A stretch of DNA of 64,000 nt from Acephala macrosclerotiorum. Taxonomy: Eukaryota > Ascomycota > Leotiomycetes > Helotiales > Mollisiaceae. Location: positions 174,312 through 238,311 of the forward strand of contig MU119269.1 in assembly GCA_014904845.1 (NCBI GenBank). The letters run 5' to 3'. Within the stretch, counting starts at the first letter, position 1. Every line of letters begins with the position of its first letter. Below the pieces are notes generated by a model. The model worked only from the letters and a program-made list of their open reading frames with translations. It was not told the origin of the DNA and did not search any database. Shown here one piece after another: positions 13,001-24,258 of the stretch. The translations under genes were made by a program, and so were the position numbers.

Positions 13001-13197
13001 GATCGCTTGGTCGCAGCAAGGAAGGCGGAAGGCGTTGACAGCCAGTCTGCTGCAGATCGCACATCGAAGCTTAATGGGAATCTCATCTTGAGACAGAGAC
13101 CTACCTTTCTGTTAGTAGACCTCCTGGCAGAGTACTATAGGAACGCGACTGACTTGATGAGCTCCGCTTGAGCTGCAGTGATAGCTAGCGCTGTCAT
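10056..13197 (-). CDS. RBBP6-like RING finger protein with long Arg/Ser-rich tail
   Basis: Four exons on the minus strand (13154-13197, 12991-13100, 12544-12935, 10056-12491) give 993 residues; every junction keeps the frame and has GT-AG ends. Residues 28-63 hold eight cysteines in the order C-x2-C-x11-CC-x4-C-x2-C-x7-C-x2-C, the His-free RING pattern known from RBBP6/Mpe1, followed by a basic helix (KKREALRLKEEK). Then come a Pro/Glu-rich part, a Gly/Met/Asn-rich low-complexity part (about 200-390) and a long RS/RD/RE-rich part (about 600-930). The family suggests an E3 ubiquitin ligase linked to nuclear RNA processing. The DWNN ubiquitin-like domain and zinc knuckle of true Mpe1 are absent: only 27 residues precede the RING. 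Upstream lies a 556-base region shared with the divergent hydrolase gene. Confidence 0.8.
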
Positions 13198-13432
13198 GTT
13201 GACGGATAGCTGGCGCGCGCTTCTACTGCGGGAAGGAGAGTAGCGTTGTGTTTATCGGGTTGTTCGCATATCGAGGGAATGAATAGAAAGAGCGTCGGGA
13301 TTGGGCTTTTCGAATTGCTCAATATGCCATCGTCGTGAATCATAGAGGTTCGCGGTCAAATCGAAAATTTGAAGTCGTCGCGGACGCAAATTGGCGTTTG
13401 ATAGCCGCGGATTTAGCGTCTCGTCACGTGAC

Positions 13433-13442
13433 CACTCCCTTC
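13433..13442. promoter_or_regulatory. GTCACGTGAC palindrome in a divergent promoter
   Basis: A perfect 10-base palindrome with a CACGTG core lies between the RING gene start (13197, minus) and the hydrolase start (13754, plus). CACGTG is the usual bHLH (for example Cbf1-type) site; binding here is inference. Confidence 0.4.
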
Positions 13443-13753
13443 CTTTGGTTGATCATCGTCTTCGTCTTAAGAGTTAGTGATAAACCCCCGAGGTATGCTC
13501 ATAGACGTGTGTACCATCTCTGCATCTTCCCTTTCAAGTGAAGCTTCTTGAGTCGACGAGAATCGAAGAACACCTAGACCTTGGCGTTATCGGCTAAGTT
13601 TAGCAGCTGCAGGCTATCTGTCATGATCATCATCAAGAAGACCTTCCTCATGTTCTCTTCACGCCCGTTTGAGTTTGATGAACACCCCACTTCTCGGGGA
13701 ATACACAGACTGTATGTTTGAGTCAAGTTTGCAGTGAGCTTTGAGCATCGACT

Positions 13754-15213
13754 ATGATACTTGGTCAGGTCTCATGGCTTGATTGCTTTGTCTTCTTGGT
13801 TTTCCTAGCTCCTCAGCTGATCTTCAATGTTGGCTTCTTTCCAACTCTTTTTTGTGGGATTCGGGCTCTGCCTTTCCTAGGTATGACAACTTCTTCTTTC
13901 AACCACACAGATCATATTATCCACACCGTTCAGCTATATTATTGTCTCTTGGTGGCGCTTCTTGAAACTCCGCGCTGACCCTGCAGTCATCAAACTACCT
14001 TTGAAACTCTTCCACGAACGTCTCTTATTGAGTCGGGAACATCGTTCTCCATTTGTGCAGCAGGCTTCATGGTTCGAAGATGCTGTGATCAGATGCGTTC
14101 GCTATGCTTTCGCCTATATTCCTGCTGAGATTGGGAGAGTCTTCTTCTCGAAACATGTGGCGTTGCCTTTTTTGAGGTTTCGGATGTTGAGACATGGCTA
14201 TCTCAAGTCACCAATACGTTGGCAAGAAGTGAAGCAGGTAATTTGTACCAATTTTTAGATAGAGTCGAAGCTAATGGACATTAGAATGCGTTCGAGGGGA
14301 TTTGGATCATCTCAGACCCAACCCGAAAACCTGATGTCGTAGTTTATTATGCTCACGGTATGCACACGAGCACACTTAACCATATGAAAACTCCTCTCTA
14401 CTTATGATAACTTGGCTGTTGATTGCTAATACCGTTCTAGGTGGTGGTTTTTCCATGGGTTCTTCGTACTTCTATCTAGAGTTCCTTCTGGCTTTCACCT
14501 CGCTCCTCAAGACCTCAACCAAATTCCAGAACCCCGCAATTCTCGCTCTAGAATACACCCTCGTTCCAGATTCGTCTTACCCAACACAACTCCACCAAGC
14601 CATCGCCGGCTATAAATACGTCCTCTCTATAACGCACGACCCCTCACAAATCGTCTTCAGTGGCGACTCGGCAGGAGCCACCGTAATCCTCTCCCTCCTT
14701 CTCCACATCGGAAACGAGGACTTCAAAAACACTGCAGTCCCCCAAGGTGGCATCGAAGGCGTAGTGCCCGGCATGGTCACCCTCATATCTCCTTGGACTA
14801 CCCTCGTCTCCCCCAAACACAGAAACACAGCAAGCGATTACCTCGACGCCAAAAACCTCCATCAATACGCCCGACAATATGTCGCTAATAGACTCTCAAT
14901 CGACGACCCACTCGTCTCACCCGGTAACTGCAAGGATGTCACTTGGTGGAGAAATGCTGCTCCCAGCAAAGGATTCTTCTTTAGCTATGGCGCTGAAGAA
15001 GTATTCGCACCTGAGATCAGACACTTGATCAAGGTGCTCGACAGGGCTGGAATTCCAGTCGAATCTCAAGAGGCGGAGGCTGGGATACATGCTTGGCCTG
15101 TTGCGAGTTTGTTCTTGTGCTCGACGAAGGAGAAGAGGTTGAACGGCTTGCAGGCCATTGTCAAACACATCCAGACACAATTAGGAACGCCGGCTGCGAT
15201 ATCCGCACCTTGA
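13754..15213 (+). CDS. Alpha/beta-hydrolase (esterase/lipase, HSL-like)
   Basis: Four exons (13754-13880, 13987-14237, 14285-14357, 14441-15213) give 407 residues. The first intron is 106 nt with a CTGAC branch just before CTGCAG; the others have GTAATT and GTATGC donors and CTAAT branches. A hydrophobic segment at residues about 8-40 suggests a membrane anchor. The oxyanion motif HGGGF starts at residue 150 and is itself split by intron three; the nucleophile elbow GDSAG has Ser227. A later acidic region (GAEEVF) and EAGIHAW supply likely Asp/Glu and His of the triad. This is the pattern of Abhydrolase_3, which hydrolyses carboxyl esters; the substrate is unknown. It converges with the acyl-CoA oxidase gene, with 305 bases between the stops. 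Confidence 0.85.
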
Positions 15214-15518
15214 ATCGATGCCCTCATTGATTCGCCCATCTTCTAGGGACCTTGATGTATCACCCTGTGGGTTTCACTGGGTCGGAAAATGTGTACAAAG
15301 TGTATTTATCTACCAGAATCTATTGCAGCAAGCCACCAGCAAACTCAGCAAAGGGAGCTGACATATTTGCCCAAGAAATGGTGATCCAGAAGCCGTACTG
15401 CCCCAGAAGACACAATATGCCCAACCAACGCTTCAACCATCCGTGTACAACACCAGCAATGTATCTCACCAACGCCATAACTCCTCCACAAGCCGTTACA
15501 AAATCTCTCGCAACCCTA
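15214..15518. other. Shared 3' region of two convergent genes
   Basis: 305 bases between the hydrolase stop and the acyl-CoA oxidase stop. No gene is seen. Confidence 0.6.
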
Positions 15519-17971
15519 TCAAAGTCTAGCACGAACAGGAACACCACCAAGACCTTTGTTCTCCTCCAAAAACGGCTTAGTCACCTTCTCCCAGCCCTCC
15601 TTGAATATGCCACCATTCTTATTGGCATTGACATTGATTGGCAATTGTCGGGTCCAAGACATGAGACGACGGTAGATATCGCCATCCTTACAGCCAATAA
15701 CCGATCGCAAGCAGCCGTCAGTAAAGCAGAATGCGTCAGTCAGAGCAATGGCATCGGGAAGAAGCTGCTCCAAAAGCTCATCGATCAGGACGATTATGTC
15801 GTGGACTTGAGCCTCAGAGAGATATCCATCAGCGATAAAGGTCGAAGTGAAAGGAGCCATCGGGGAAGCAATGGTCGTAAGCCCGAACAAAGCCGTTAAG
15901 CGATGAAGAACACCATGGATAGGGCCTGGGACTGACTCTGGAAGAAGTGAAAGTTGCTGAATCCAAGCCTCAAAGATGAAGACTTCGATGTGAGCTCGAG
16001 CGGCAACATTCAACTCTAGCGCCGACTTGTTCTCAGCCTTAGCACGGCTCATACCCTTCTGAACCTCACTGCTGACCTTAGCATGAGCCTCATAAATCAA
16101 TCTCGCCGCCCGATGCTTGAAAATCTCAGCCAAAACCTCCAAGCTCAAGAAGTGCTTGTCATGAACACGACATTGATTCTCCTCGGATGAACAATAAAGA
16201 TCAACGTAGGCCATATCGGCGGGAAGGACAGCAGCATCCATACCCTTCATCAAGTATCTAGCGACTTGACCCCACATAACCCAGTTCTCGCCCTCAAATG
16301 TGCAAGCAGCAGTAATGGAAGCAACAATCTCGGGAAGACCAGACATTGCGAGGTAACCATGTCCGCCACACATCTTGCGAGCCTCTTCGGCGCCATCGGC
16401 AGCAGTCTGTGTACCCCAAGCTTTAAGACCGCACATCAGAATGTGCATGAACGGTAGCTTAGAGTGATCGCCAAGTTCCTGACGAACACGGAGATCAGCG
16501 TGCTCGGCAATGGCGCTCTTCCAAGCGAACAGGATGGCGTATGACTGAGAGATCATGGCCAAGAGGCGGTAGTGTTGGTGCTTATATGCGATGATAGCAG
16601 TTTCGGGAGGTCCATCGGTATCGAAAGAGCGGCCTTGCTCGCGGACGACGGAGTAACGAGTGGCGATTGTGAGGGCTTGAGCAAGTTGGAATGCGGAGGC
16701 ACGAGCGATGGCGCTGCGACCGTTGAGCATACCACCGTACACTAGCTTATCACGGAACGGGTGAGACTTATAGAGGCCAGAGCGGGAGACAGTGGCATAG
16801 CGGCTGAGGAGGTCGGTGCGAGGGATGCGGACGTGCTTGAAGATGGCATAGCCATTGTCACTACCGTTGTAGGCCATCTTGAGACTGTCAAAACATCAGC
16901 ACAGCTCCGACAATGTAGATAAATTCAAAAGCCTAGAGGAAGCTAAGAAAGGAAGAAGGGAAGGGAAGAGGGGAGAAGGAGAAGGAACCAAGGAGCTTAC
17001 CCAATATCACCCAACTCAATGCCTGGCATAGACTTGAAGTCCTCCAAAGAACGAAGTTGAACTATGAACGGATGGACACCAAGGTCTTCACCATCGATGA
17101 TCAACCTAGCCATGAGGATCGTGTGTGAAGCACTAAAGCCGATGCCTCCTGGCCAGTATTTCGCCGACGTGAAACTTGGGGAGTGGATGACGAATTGATC
17201 AGCCTCATGATCAAATGTGGCAGTGGTCTCGATACCACCAACGTTCGTACCATGAGAAAGCTCTGTCTGAGCATAGGAGCCGATGATCTTGCCGGACTCG
17301 GCGAGAGGAAGCCAATGTGCAACCTGCTCGGGAGTGCCGACTAGCTTGAGGTAAGGCGTGAATAGGAAGTCGGTCAAACCGAAAGGGTTGGCATTTGCGA
17401 GGCAGAAGAGGTCTGTGCGTCAAGAACGTTAGTGTGTCTCCTCGAAGAATTTTCAAGAACTAGAAGTGGGTGATGTGTAGTGATGTTGGAGATAGCTATG
17501 CGGAAATGCGCTTGCCTCAGGACTTAAAGATACGACAAGACAATGGAACAAAAAAAAAATTCAGGGACTTACGAGTGATGTACTCGAAGACCTTATGCTT
17601 GTGCTTTACTCCATCCTGGAAAGTGACTTTACCGGCACGAAGGCCTTCAAGGAACATCTCTTGGCGATTGAGTTCTCCATAGGTAACAGGAAGTTTGAAG
17701 GTGTCATTGGTACCAAGAGCCTTCTCGATACGCTCGAAAGCAGCAATCATCTCCTCCATGGATTCCTTACTAGTAGAGGTTAGGCCGAGTTATAGGAAGA
17801 AAGTTAGGGAATGAATGCTTACCTGCCATAGATGATAGCACCCAATTGCTCAGGATCAAAACTTGCAGAGTTGCGAGCTTGCTCCATAAGCTTGACTTGT
17901 AGGCTTGTGGCACCAAATCCATTATCGTGCTTCGAGGGGGACGTCTGGGGGTGGTGATTTGTGGTTGCCAT
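15519..17971 (-). CDS. Peroxisomal acyl-CoA oxidase
   Basis: Four minus-strand exons (17823-17971, 17573-17769, 17001-17412, 15519-16884) give 707 residues, close to the 660-710 usual for fungal acyl-CoA oxidases. The enzyme uses FAD to make the trans-2-enoyl-CoA in the first step of peroxisomal beta-oxidation and releases H2O2. FAD/substrate segments include SYAQTELSHGTNVGG and KYWPGGIGFSASH in exon three. CGGHGYLAMSGLPE lies near residues 425-438, and the FEGEN motif has the expected catalytic Glu at about 450. The C-terminus ARL fits a PTS1 peroxisomal signal. The start at 17971 is the ATG after which the frame reads as a normal family N-terminus; the frame is open further up but without support. 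Intron two (159 nt) is the longest. Confidence 0.92.
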
Positions 17972-18700
17972 CTTTCCTGCGTCGTGCTGGACGAAATGGG
18001 GAAGGCAAAAAAGAGAAAGAGGACAAACGCGTTTCAGACACAGAACAGGGAGTGGAAATCTCTTTGTGTTTGTCTTTGTTTTCCCCGGGAATATATTTTC
18101 AAGTGGAATGAAATTGATGAAAAGGTGGAAACGCACAGTATTTAACTTCCGGTCGTTCTGCCTATGATGCTTGATGGCCCACACCACCTGATTCGAGACT
18201 CTTCGGTGAATAGCTATCGTATACGATATGAGCTTAGCTTATCAACCGATAGATCCCAAGTTCTCGAATCCGTCTTTAGCGCTAGCAAATGAACAGATTT
18301 GCGGCGCTACTTTCTCTACAGTCTCTACAGTCTCTACAGTCTCGCTTTCCTCCAGACTTCCTGACCACCAGGGAATAATGGAGAAGAGCCTTTCTAAATC
18401 AAATATTCCGATTTCAAGGACATCTCAAATGAACAAAGGATTCTAAGTCAAGTTCCCTACTGTTTGCATCTACCAAAACAGCTGCAACTTTCCATTGGTG
18501 GGTAGCCGAAAATGGACACGAGGAAATGGGTAAGTGAGCAACGTTTTAACTTTTGACTAAGGAAATAACAATAGAGGAGGTCTGGGCAGGTGAAAGACGA
18601 GAAGTTCTATCTTGTTCGAACGCCTCATCCCTAAAGGAACTCCCAATTGAAAAATCTCCAGAGTCACCTCCCATACATTAATTGGCTGGGTATTACTGAA
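17972..18700. other. Acyl-CoA oxidase upstream region with a small tandem repeat
   Basis: This is the probable promoter of the acyl-CoA oxidase. The 9-mer TCTCTACAG occurs three times in tandem at about 18313-18341. I found no CCTCGG (FarA/FarB-type) site by eye and no gene. Confidence 0.4.
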
Positions 18701-19395
18701 TCACAACTCCAGACCAGCACAGACTTAGCTGATGCCTCTTTCTAGCAATTGCCGTCCTTTCGTAACGGTAGCTACCTATGTACCCGTTCCACCCATAAAA
18801 TCTCCATCGCTCGGATTGTGCATGGTGTCAAGGTAGTAACAATTGATGGCACAGAAAGCAATTGATGTGGCAAATGCGGCGGGAGCAGTCGGAGCCCACC
18901 GCAGACGGGAAGGAACAGGGGAGGACAGGCACTTCTGAACCGACCAAAAAGTAACAACACCAGCTATCAGTTGTACGCAACCTACTCATCCAGCACCTTT
19001 CCATGTAAACTTCCTCCAATCCGTTGGAAATGTTCGTGGAAAGTTCGTTGTATGCCCTGTTTACCCCCACCCGCGCGAGTTCCTTTGAAATACTTTGAGT
19101 ATCGTATTACAACCATTGAGTGTCGGTTTCCTCGTAGACGTGGAGCTCATTTTAGACGATAGGAAGAAATTCCTACGGTTGAGAGTTAGTTAGAACAACA
19201 TGGATCATGAAAGAGGGCCAATTTGGAGCATAGCAGTTTGACTGTCAATCAAAGAAAGGGGATAAAAGTCTGACACAGGATGCTTACCATCGTGTTTGAC
19301 TTGCTGAATGGTGTAGAAGCCAAACTCCTGCAGAAGGCCGGTAACGATGAGTATGTGATGTTCACTGATGTGTGTGATTGACTGCTGTTTTAGAG
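18701..19395. other. Intergenic, nothing recognisable
   Basis: Only short open frames on both strands without splice sites or known motifs. Confidence 0.45.
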
Positions 19396-19715
19396 TGCTC
19401 CCGCCTTGATAGAAGGACCACAACCTAATGCTCCTGCTAGAAGGGGACATTGGACGTGCCATTTGGTGGTTCTTGCCTCAATAGGAGAAAGACCCTTGCC
19501 ATAAAGGAATAGAACAGCAAATTTGGGTGGCTCTCACCTCTCTTGGACATCAATTTGGTACTCCCGCCACAATCAGAGAAGAGTTGAGACAGCTGGTGGT
19601 TCCCGCCCCTTATTGGAGGACGACCTGGCTCCTGCCATAGTTGGAATTGGATGATGTGCTTGGGCTGCTCCCGCCTCAATGATAAGACAATGGCTTGGTG
19701 CTCTCGGGATAATGA
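19396..19715. repeat. Degenerate periodic repeat, GCTCCCGCC core
   Basis: A core like GCTCCCGCC(T) followed by AT and purine-rich sequence recurs about ten times at irregular steps of roughly 25-40 bases (near 19399, 19431, 19467, 19492, 19532, 19560, 19599, 19630, 19668 and 19701). Copies vary in one to three bases. Between cores, TTGGTGG/TTGGAGG-like pieces recur. It is not in an open frame I trust. Confidence 0.45.
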
Positions 19716-21350
19716 GAGTGGGATTGCGTCTGTGACATCTATTCCAATTCTAGCATATGATATCCCGTTACCATTACCCTCCATCAACCTTAAAACTACG
19801 GAAGAACCCGAGAACAGTATCTGATGCCTTCGGAAAGGAGTAACTTAACTGCGAAGTCCCGTGAGCTGCTCGTCTAGCTAGCGTTGTCCACACGAAAAGA
19901 AATTTTTGAAGCTGTTGATCTTGGGAAGTCAAACGATCTTGCAAATCCTCTTCAACGCGTCCAACTTCCCCAACCAACGGCACCGCAATAGCTCTTCTTG
20001 ATCCTTTGATGATTGGGTCATTGCCAATCATCCATCAGCGTCTTCCTCTTTGCAACTGCTCTACTTCCAACTGCGGGGTAGAGGTGCTTCTGCACGGTCA
20101 CGAAGGTACGCCTACCACCACCCACTGACCTTGACCGCAACATGCTTCATTTAGACAACACTGACTCAATAATCATAGGAGAGCATCTACTGGGGCATCG
20201 AAAAAGCGAAACAAATGAAAACACCGCGAAAGGGGCTCGGCCGCGTAGATCGGAAGCGATGGCAGGAAAGGAGGTGGTGGACTGCTCGAGCGAGGCACGG
20301 TACGCTTTCCACAGCCAGTAGAGCGAGCTCCAGATAGCGATCTGCAAGCTTGACAATGATACTGATACAGGTCAGGCAGGCATAAAACTTCTCGACGCGT
20401 TGAAGATGGTCGCGCGGGGCTGAATGGGATGGATTGTGGTCATGCCCAGGGCCACCCCAGCACATCTGAACGGTATGCATACTCCCGTCTCTATATATCG
20501 CAAAGAGTAATGCGCGTGACGAACAGTATTAACATCAAACAGAACTTGCGCGTCTTGGCATCTAGATGATCGCGCTGATGCATAAGCAAGAAAGGCCTAG
20601 GATCGGCACAGGGCCAAGAAACGTCCGAGGTACAGTAGGTTCTCAGCGATAACGCATGCACAAACTGATATTGATATTAAGCAGATATGCAATGTTCACA
20701 TAACAATCATGGCGACGACAAAGGCATAGCATCTCGCGTACCTCCTTTCGCGGGTTCGGATGATGCCAACTCTGGCAGGCCTAAAGGTGTTCCAGCAATG
20801 TTCGCAGAATGGTAACCTTACGTGTTCCACAATCGCTCTTTTCAATATACAGGCTCAGGCGAACTCACACTAATACCAAGCAGACTTGATCCCCAAAGTT
20901 GAGTTTGAAGCTCTTATTCATGCCCGTCGTTCCTTGTCGAAGCCCAAGCCGCATTAGGCCTTCAAGCATTCTATCACTCGGCATCCAGCTCCTCGAGCAG
21001 AATGAAGCCTCTCAGTGAACGATCGGCACAAGAAAGAGCCATGCCCACTTGAGCAGCAACAACAACACGCGACTGTGCATCTCCTATACCGCCACACAAA
21101 AATATCCGCCACAAAAAGAGGAGCGCTGCGAAGAATGCCTCCAGCAAGTTAAACAGAACAACTATCTGCATGGGTGCTCTTCACGAGATGTTTGATCCAG
21201 CGAAGCAGCACCTGCCTCTTCTGTCCAATGCAAACATTAAGAAGCCCCTTCCCTACCATGGCAGACTTCTTTGTCATCTTCAACGAAGGGCATCGTCAAT
21301 TGAAACTTTAGACAATGTCAAAATTGTGGTGCAAAGTACAGCTCTAAGCC
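19716..21350. other. Intergenic, no gene recognised
   Basis: Mixed base composition, short open frames only. I see no RNA gene, terminal inverted repeats or known protein motif. Confidence 0.45.
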
Positions 21351-21351
21351 T

Positions 21352-21609
21352 GGAGGCCGGAGACCACCCAATGTGCTCAAACCGACACATGGAGGGACGG
21401 GGTGGCCGCTGGACTCTCCTCGAGTTGCTTGCTTCCATGTTGGTTCCAATCTAGAGGCCGGAGGCCGGAGACCACCCTACGTCTCGGTTGCTACAGGGAC
21501 GGGGTGGTTTCTGGACTCTCCTTGGGTTGCAATGCTTCCTTCCAGTTTCGAGACCCGGAGACCATCCTATGTGCTCAAGTCAAAACACGGAGGAACGGGT
21601 CTCTAGGTG
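21352..21609. repeat. Three imperfect tandem copies of a ~100-bp unit
   Basis: The segment GGAGGCCGGAGACCACCC occurs at 21352 and 21460, with a diverged form AGACCCGGAGACCATCC at 21551. Each is followed by TGTGCTCAA/ACGTCTCGG-like sequence and then GGGACGGGGTGG (21394, 21496; AGGAACGGGT near 21591) and CTGGACTCTCC plus GGGTTGC/GAGTTGC. The spacing of units is about 92-108 bases. Confidence 0.65.
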
Positions 21610-22813
21610 CTTTATCGGCAGCGGTGGCCGATGGTAAATCAGCCTGGGTTGCCTGAGCGTTAATGGTGTGGTCAACCTTGGAATATCATTCTTCCGGGGC
21701 AGAGGCCTCAAAGTTTCAAAACGATTTCCGAAACATTGGAGGAGGATTCCGACTTAGCACCTGAATTCAGGGGTCCGTGCGTGGTAAGCCTTGGAGTATT
21801 CCTCCAAGAGAGTGGTTCTGTCAGACATACGGCCGAGAGTCTTACAATGTAGCCAGACTGGGACATGAACTCAGAGATGCTCTCACATGGAGTGGGTGCA
21901 AGAAGGGCTTAAATTCGAGTTGGACTTGGACCTGGACCTGGATCTGCTTGACAACAATAGGCATTGTCTACTGGCATTCCGGGGATATCGCATGGCCCTC
22001 TCGGTTTTCTCATTTCGAAGAGATGAAAGACGACGCTGACAGAGTGTTATCTCAGCCTTTAAACTCGTATTTGGAGGCATACATGTAGATAGAATGCAAA
22101 CCCTTTCAACCTTAGCCGCCTCGGCGTGCACCTCAACTTGTGATGCAAGTAAGTTTTCCCCTCCTCGAACATATCCGAGATCTTCAGCCTCTACGCTGCT
22201 GCTGCACTGATCTCAATCGATGCTTCTACCTCTTTGACCAAGAGGAGTATGTGTTAAGCCTTACGCATTCAAAGATTTCTTCTAGGATTTTCTGTCGTCG
22301 AATCTCGATAGTGAGTCAGTTCCAGGTTTGCTGATGCACGGACCACAAACAGACTGCTTAAAACGCTCTCATCAGCGCCTTTGGAAGGCCAAACTTCTTG
22401 ATCATAGTCAGCTCATTTCCATCCTTGTTGTCTTGGATCTGGGCGTCGTCGTGGCGGGACGTTTCTCGTGGTGAGTCTCCTTGGCCCTTCTGGGTTCCTT
22501 TGACTATTCTACAGACTGTGGAAACCCCATGACAAATCTCAGATGACACCTACTGTCATCTATCTCATAGATTGCTGTCAATGATTCAACACTAGCACAA
22601 ATTGCTCTCTCTTCGGACCCCGGAAGTGTCGGCTAGAATCGTCGGGACTCTCTGGGACATCCTCTTTCTGATCAGTGGAAAGCTTCTGAATTTAGAAGCA
22701 AGAATCAAGATAAGCGACTCTTTGACGCTGGCATGAAGTCATAGTCCTTTTAGTTCTCGTACTAAACGCGTCTTCAAGTCTACACTCACCCTGTCGGCAC
22801 GGTATCATACATT
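21610..22813. other. Intergenic, no gene recognised
   Basis: Short open frames only. An 8-base inverted repeat (22801-22808 with 22814-22821) closes the stretch and overlaps the first ATG of the next locus. Confidence 0.45.
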
Positions 22814-23658
22814 ATGATACCAATCAACTTCACGCCAGTCGGCCAACGCGACGGCAAGACTCGTGGTGATGTTATGGCTACCAAGCAGGGGTCACCAGCT
22901 TCAGAGCGCGTAAGTAGTGACCTTCAACCTCAAGCACCCACAGGGCTAATTCCCCGCAGACTGGGCCTGGCAGCCATGCAGGAATACAATTGCCAATCGG
23001 CGAAGTCATCAGCAAGAACGTCCTCAAGGTCGTTTGGCACCCAATCGAACCCGACTTACATGGATGTGGATATGCATAATATGGTGCGTAGTGTACCAAG
23101 ATTCCTGGAATTCTACCCAAGAGAACGCACTGACAATGGACTCGTGCAGAAGGAAATCTAGCTATGAAGGATGAAGTGGCAAAGCAGTCCCTATATCGAA
23201 AGGCGAACTTGAAATTCGTTTCTGATCTCGTTGGCTCTGAAGGATCGGTGGCAGTTTTGACTTACGACCCTCTGGTGGAAGTCTGGCCAATAGACGGTCA
23301 GAATCTCGGTCCGTATTCTTCCTACCCTATGTTTTTCGATTTATGGAGCATTGGCTAACTGTTTATAGCGATGGTCGTGGGCAGTGGGTTCTCGAGTTTA
23401 GGCCCGATAGGGCCAAATACCCAGCTCTGAATCTTCTGCATTGGCATTCTCCTGCCGTGACATTCTCGATGGGACTAATTCCAACATTGAACTAATCCCG
23501 AGGCTTCAAGTATGCCCTTTGTCGGTCCAGTGGCTCAGGGCGCAAAGTCTCGGGAAAATTTTCAGACCTCTGATGCGGTGTTTTCTTTGCGGTTCTTTGC
23601 TTTGCGTTCGTTGTATATCCTCCAGGCTCTGCGACATTATCTCGTGACTCTGGATTAA
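22814..23658 (+). pseudogene. Five-exon unknown gene with one internal stop
   Basis: Five plus-strand exons (22814-22909, 22960-23083, 23150-23312, 23369-23456, 23503-23658) chain in frame through short introns (46-66 nt). The first has GTAAGT, a GGCTAAT branch and CGCAG; intron three has GGCTAAC and TTATAG. The product would be 208 residues with one stop, TAA at 23077-23079, where CAA would restore reading; CAA to TAA is a C-to-T change in CpA context, as RIP makes. Protein-like stretches include AGIQLPIGEVISKN, SDLVGSEGSVAVLTYDP and GQWVLEFRPDRAKYPALN. I do not recognise the family. Weaker donors in introns two to four (GTGCGT, GTATTC, GTGACA) leave the structure uncertain, and it may continue into the islands downstream. 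It could be a live gene with different splicing. Confidence 0.45.
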
Positions 23659-23695
23659 CATGATTTGATCCGTGCTGACTGCTCGCAGTGAATGG

Positions 23696-24217
23696 CAGCA
23701 CGCCTAAGCCCCCAAGGTTCCTCCTGCCCCGTTCAGTGGGCGCATGGATGCTGCGACAATTGCAGAGACTATCGATGGTATCCTTGGATATCACAATCCT
23801 CTCATTCCTTTTCACAGCGGGGCGTTGGGGGAGATCGTCCTCGTCTCAACTGCAGGTTGCTCTAAGCAGCACGCCACATCTTCCCACGCGGCTCCTTCGG
23901 CTTTGGTGACGCCACCATCCTCAACGCAGAAGTCCACCGCTGCTGAGTAAGGCTATGGAGAAGGCGCTGGATTACGGAACTAAGCAGCTATTGAGGGCGG
24001 AAATCAAGAACATCGAGCACGAAAACACCATCCACCAGGACCCAAGAAGCCGACGCCAAATCCAAAGGCACGACAACCCAAGACTTCTCAGACACGCGCA
24101 AAACGAACAGTCAAGGATGAGAATCGAGATACAATTGAGGACGTGGACCGCGAGTACGATGATCCGAAACCGAAACCAAAACCAAAACCGAAACCGAAAC
24201 CGAAGCCGAAGTCGTAA
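23696..24217 (+). pseudogene. Lys/Pro-rich coding remnant
   Basis: One frame reads KVPPAPFSGRMDAATIAETI onward from about 23706 to a stop near 23950, with TAA just upstream where CAA would fit. After a frame change, another frame (about 24030-24217) reads as a Lys/Pro-rich tail ending in about nine PK repeats encoded by CCGAAA/CCAAAA hexamers (24163-24213). Frame breaks and stops prevent a single clean gene. It probably belonged to the same locus as the five-exon chain at 22814. The family is unknown; the basic tail would suit a nuclear or DNA/RNA-binding protein, which is inference. Confidence 0.35.
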
Positions 24218-24258
24218 GAAGCCTGACTCCTCATGACTCCTCAAGTAAGAAAGCCACC

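Noticed and set aside
24163..24213. CCGAAA/CCAAAA hexamers as telomere-like repeat
   Set aside because: Not the fungal TTAGGG unit; they encode Pro-Lys repeats in an open frame.
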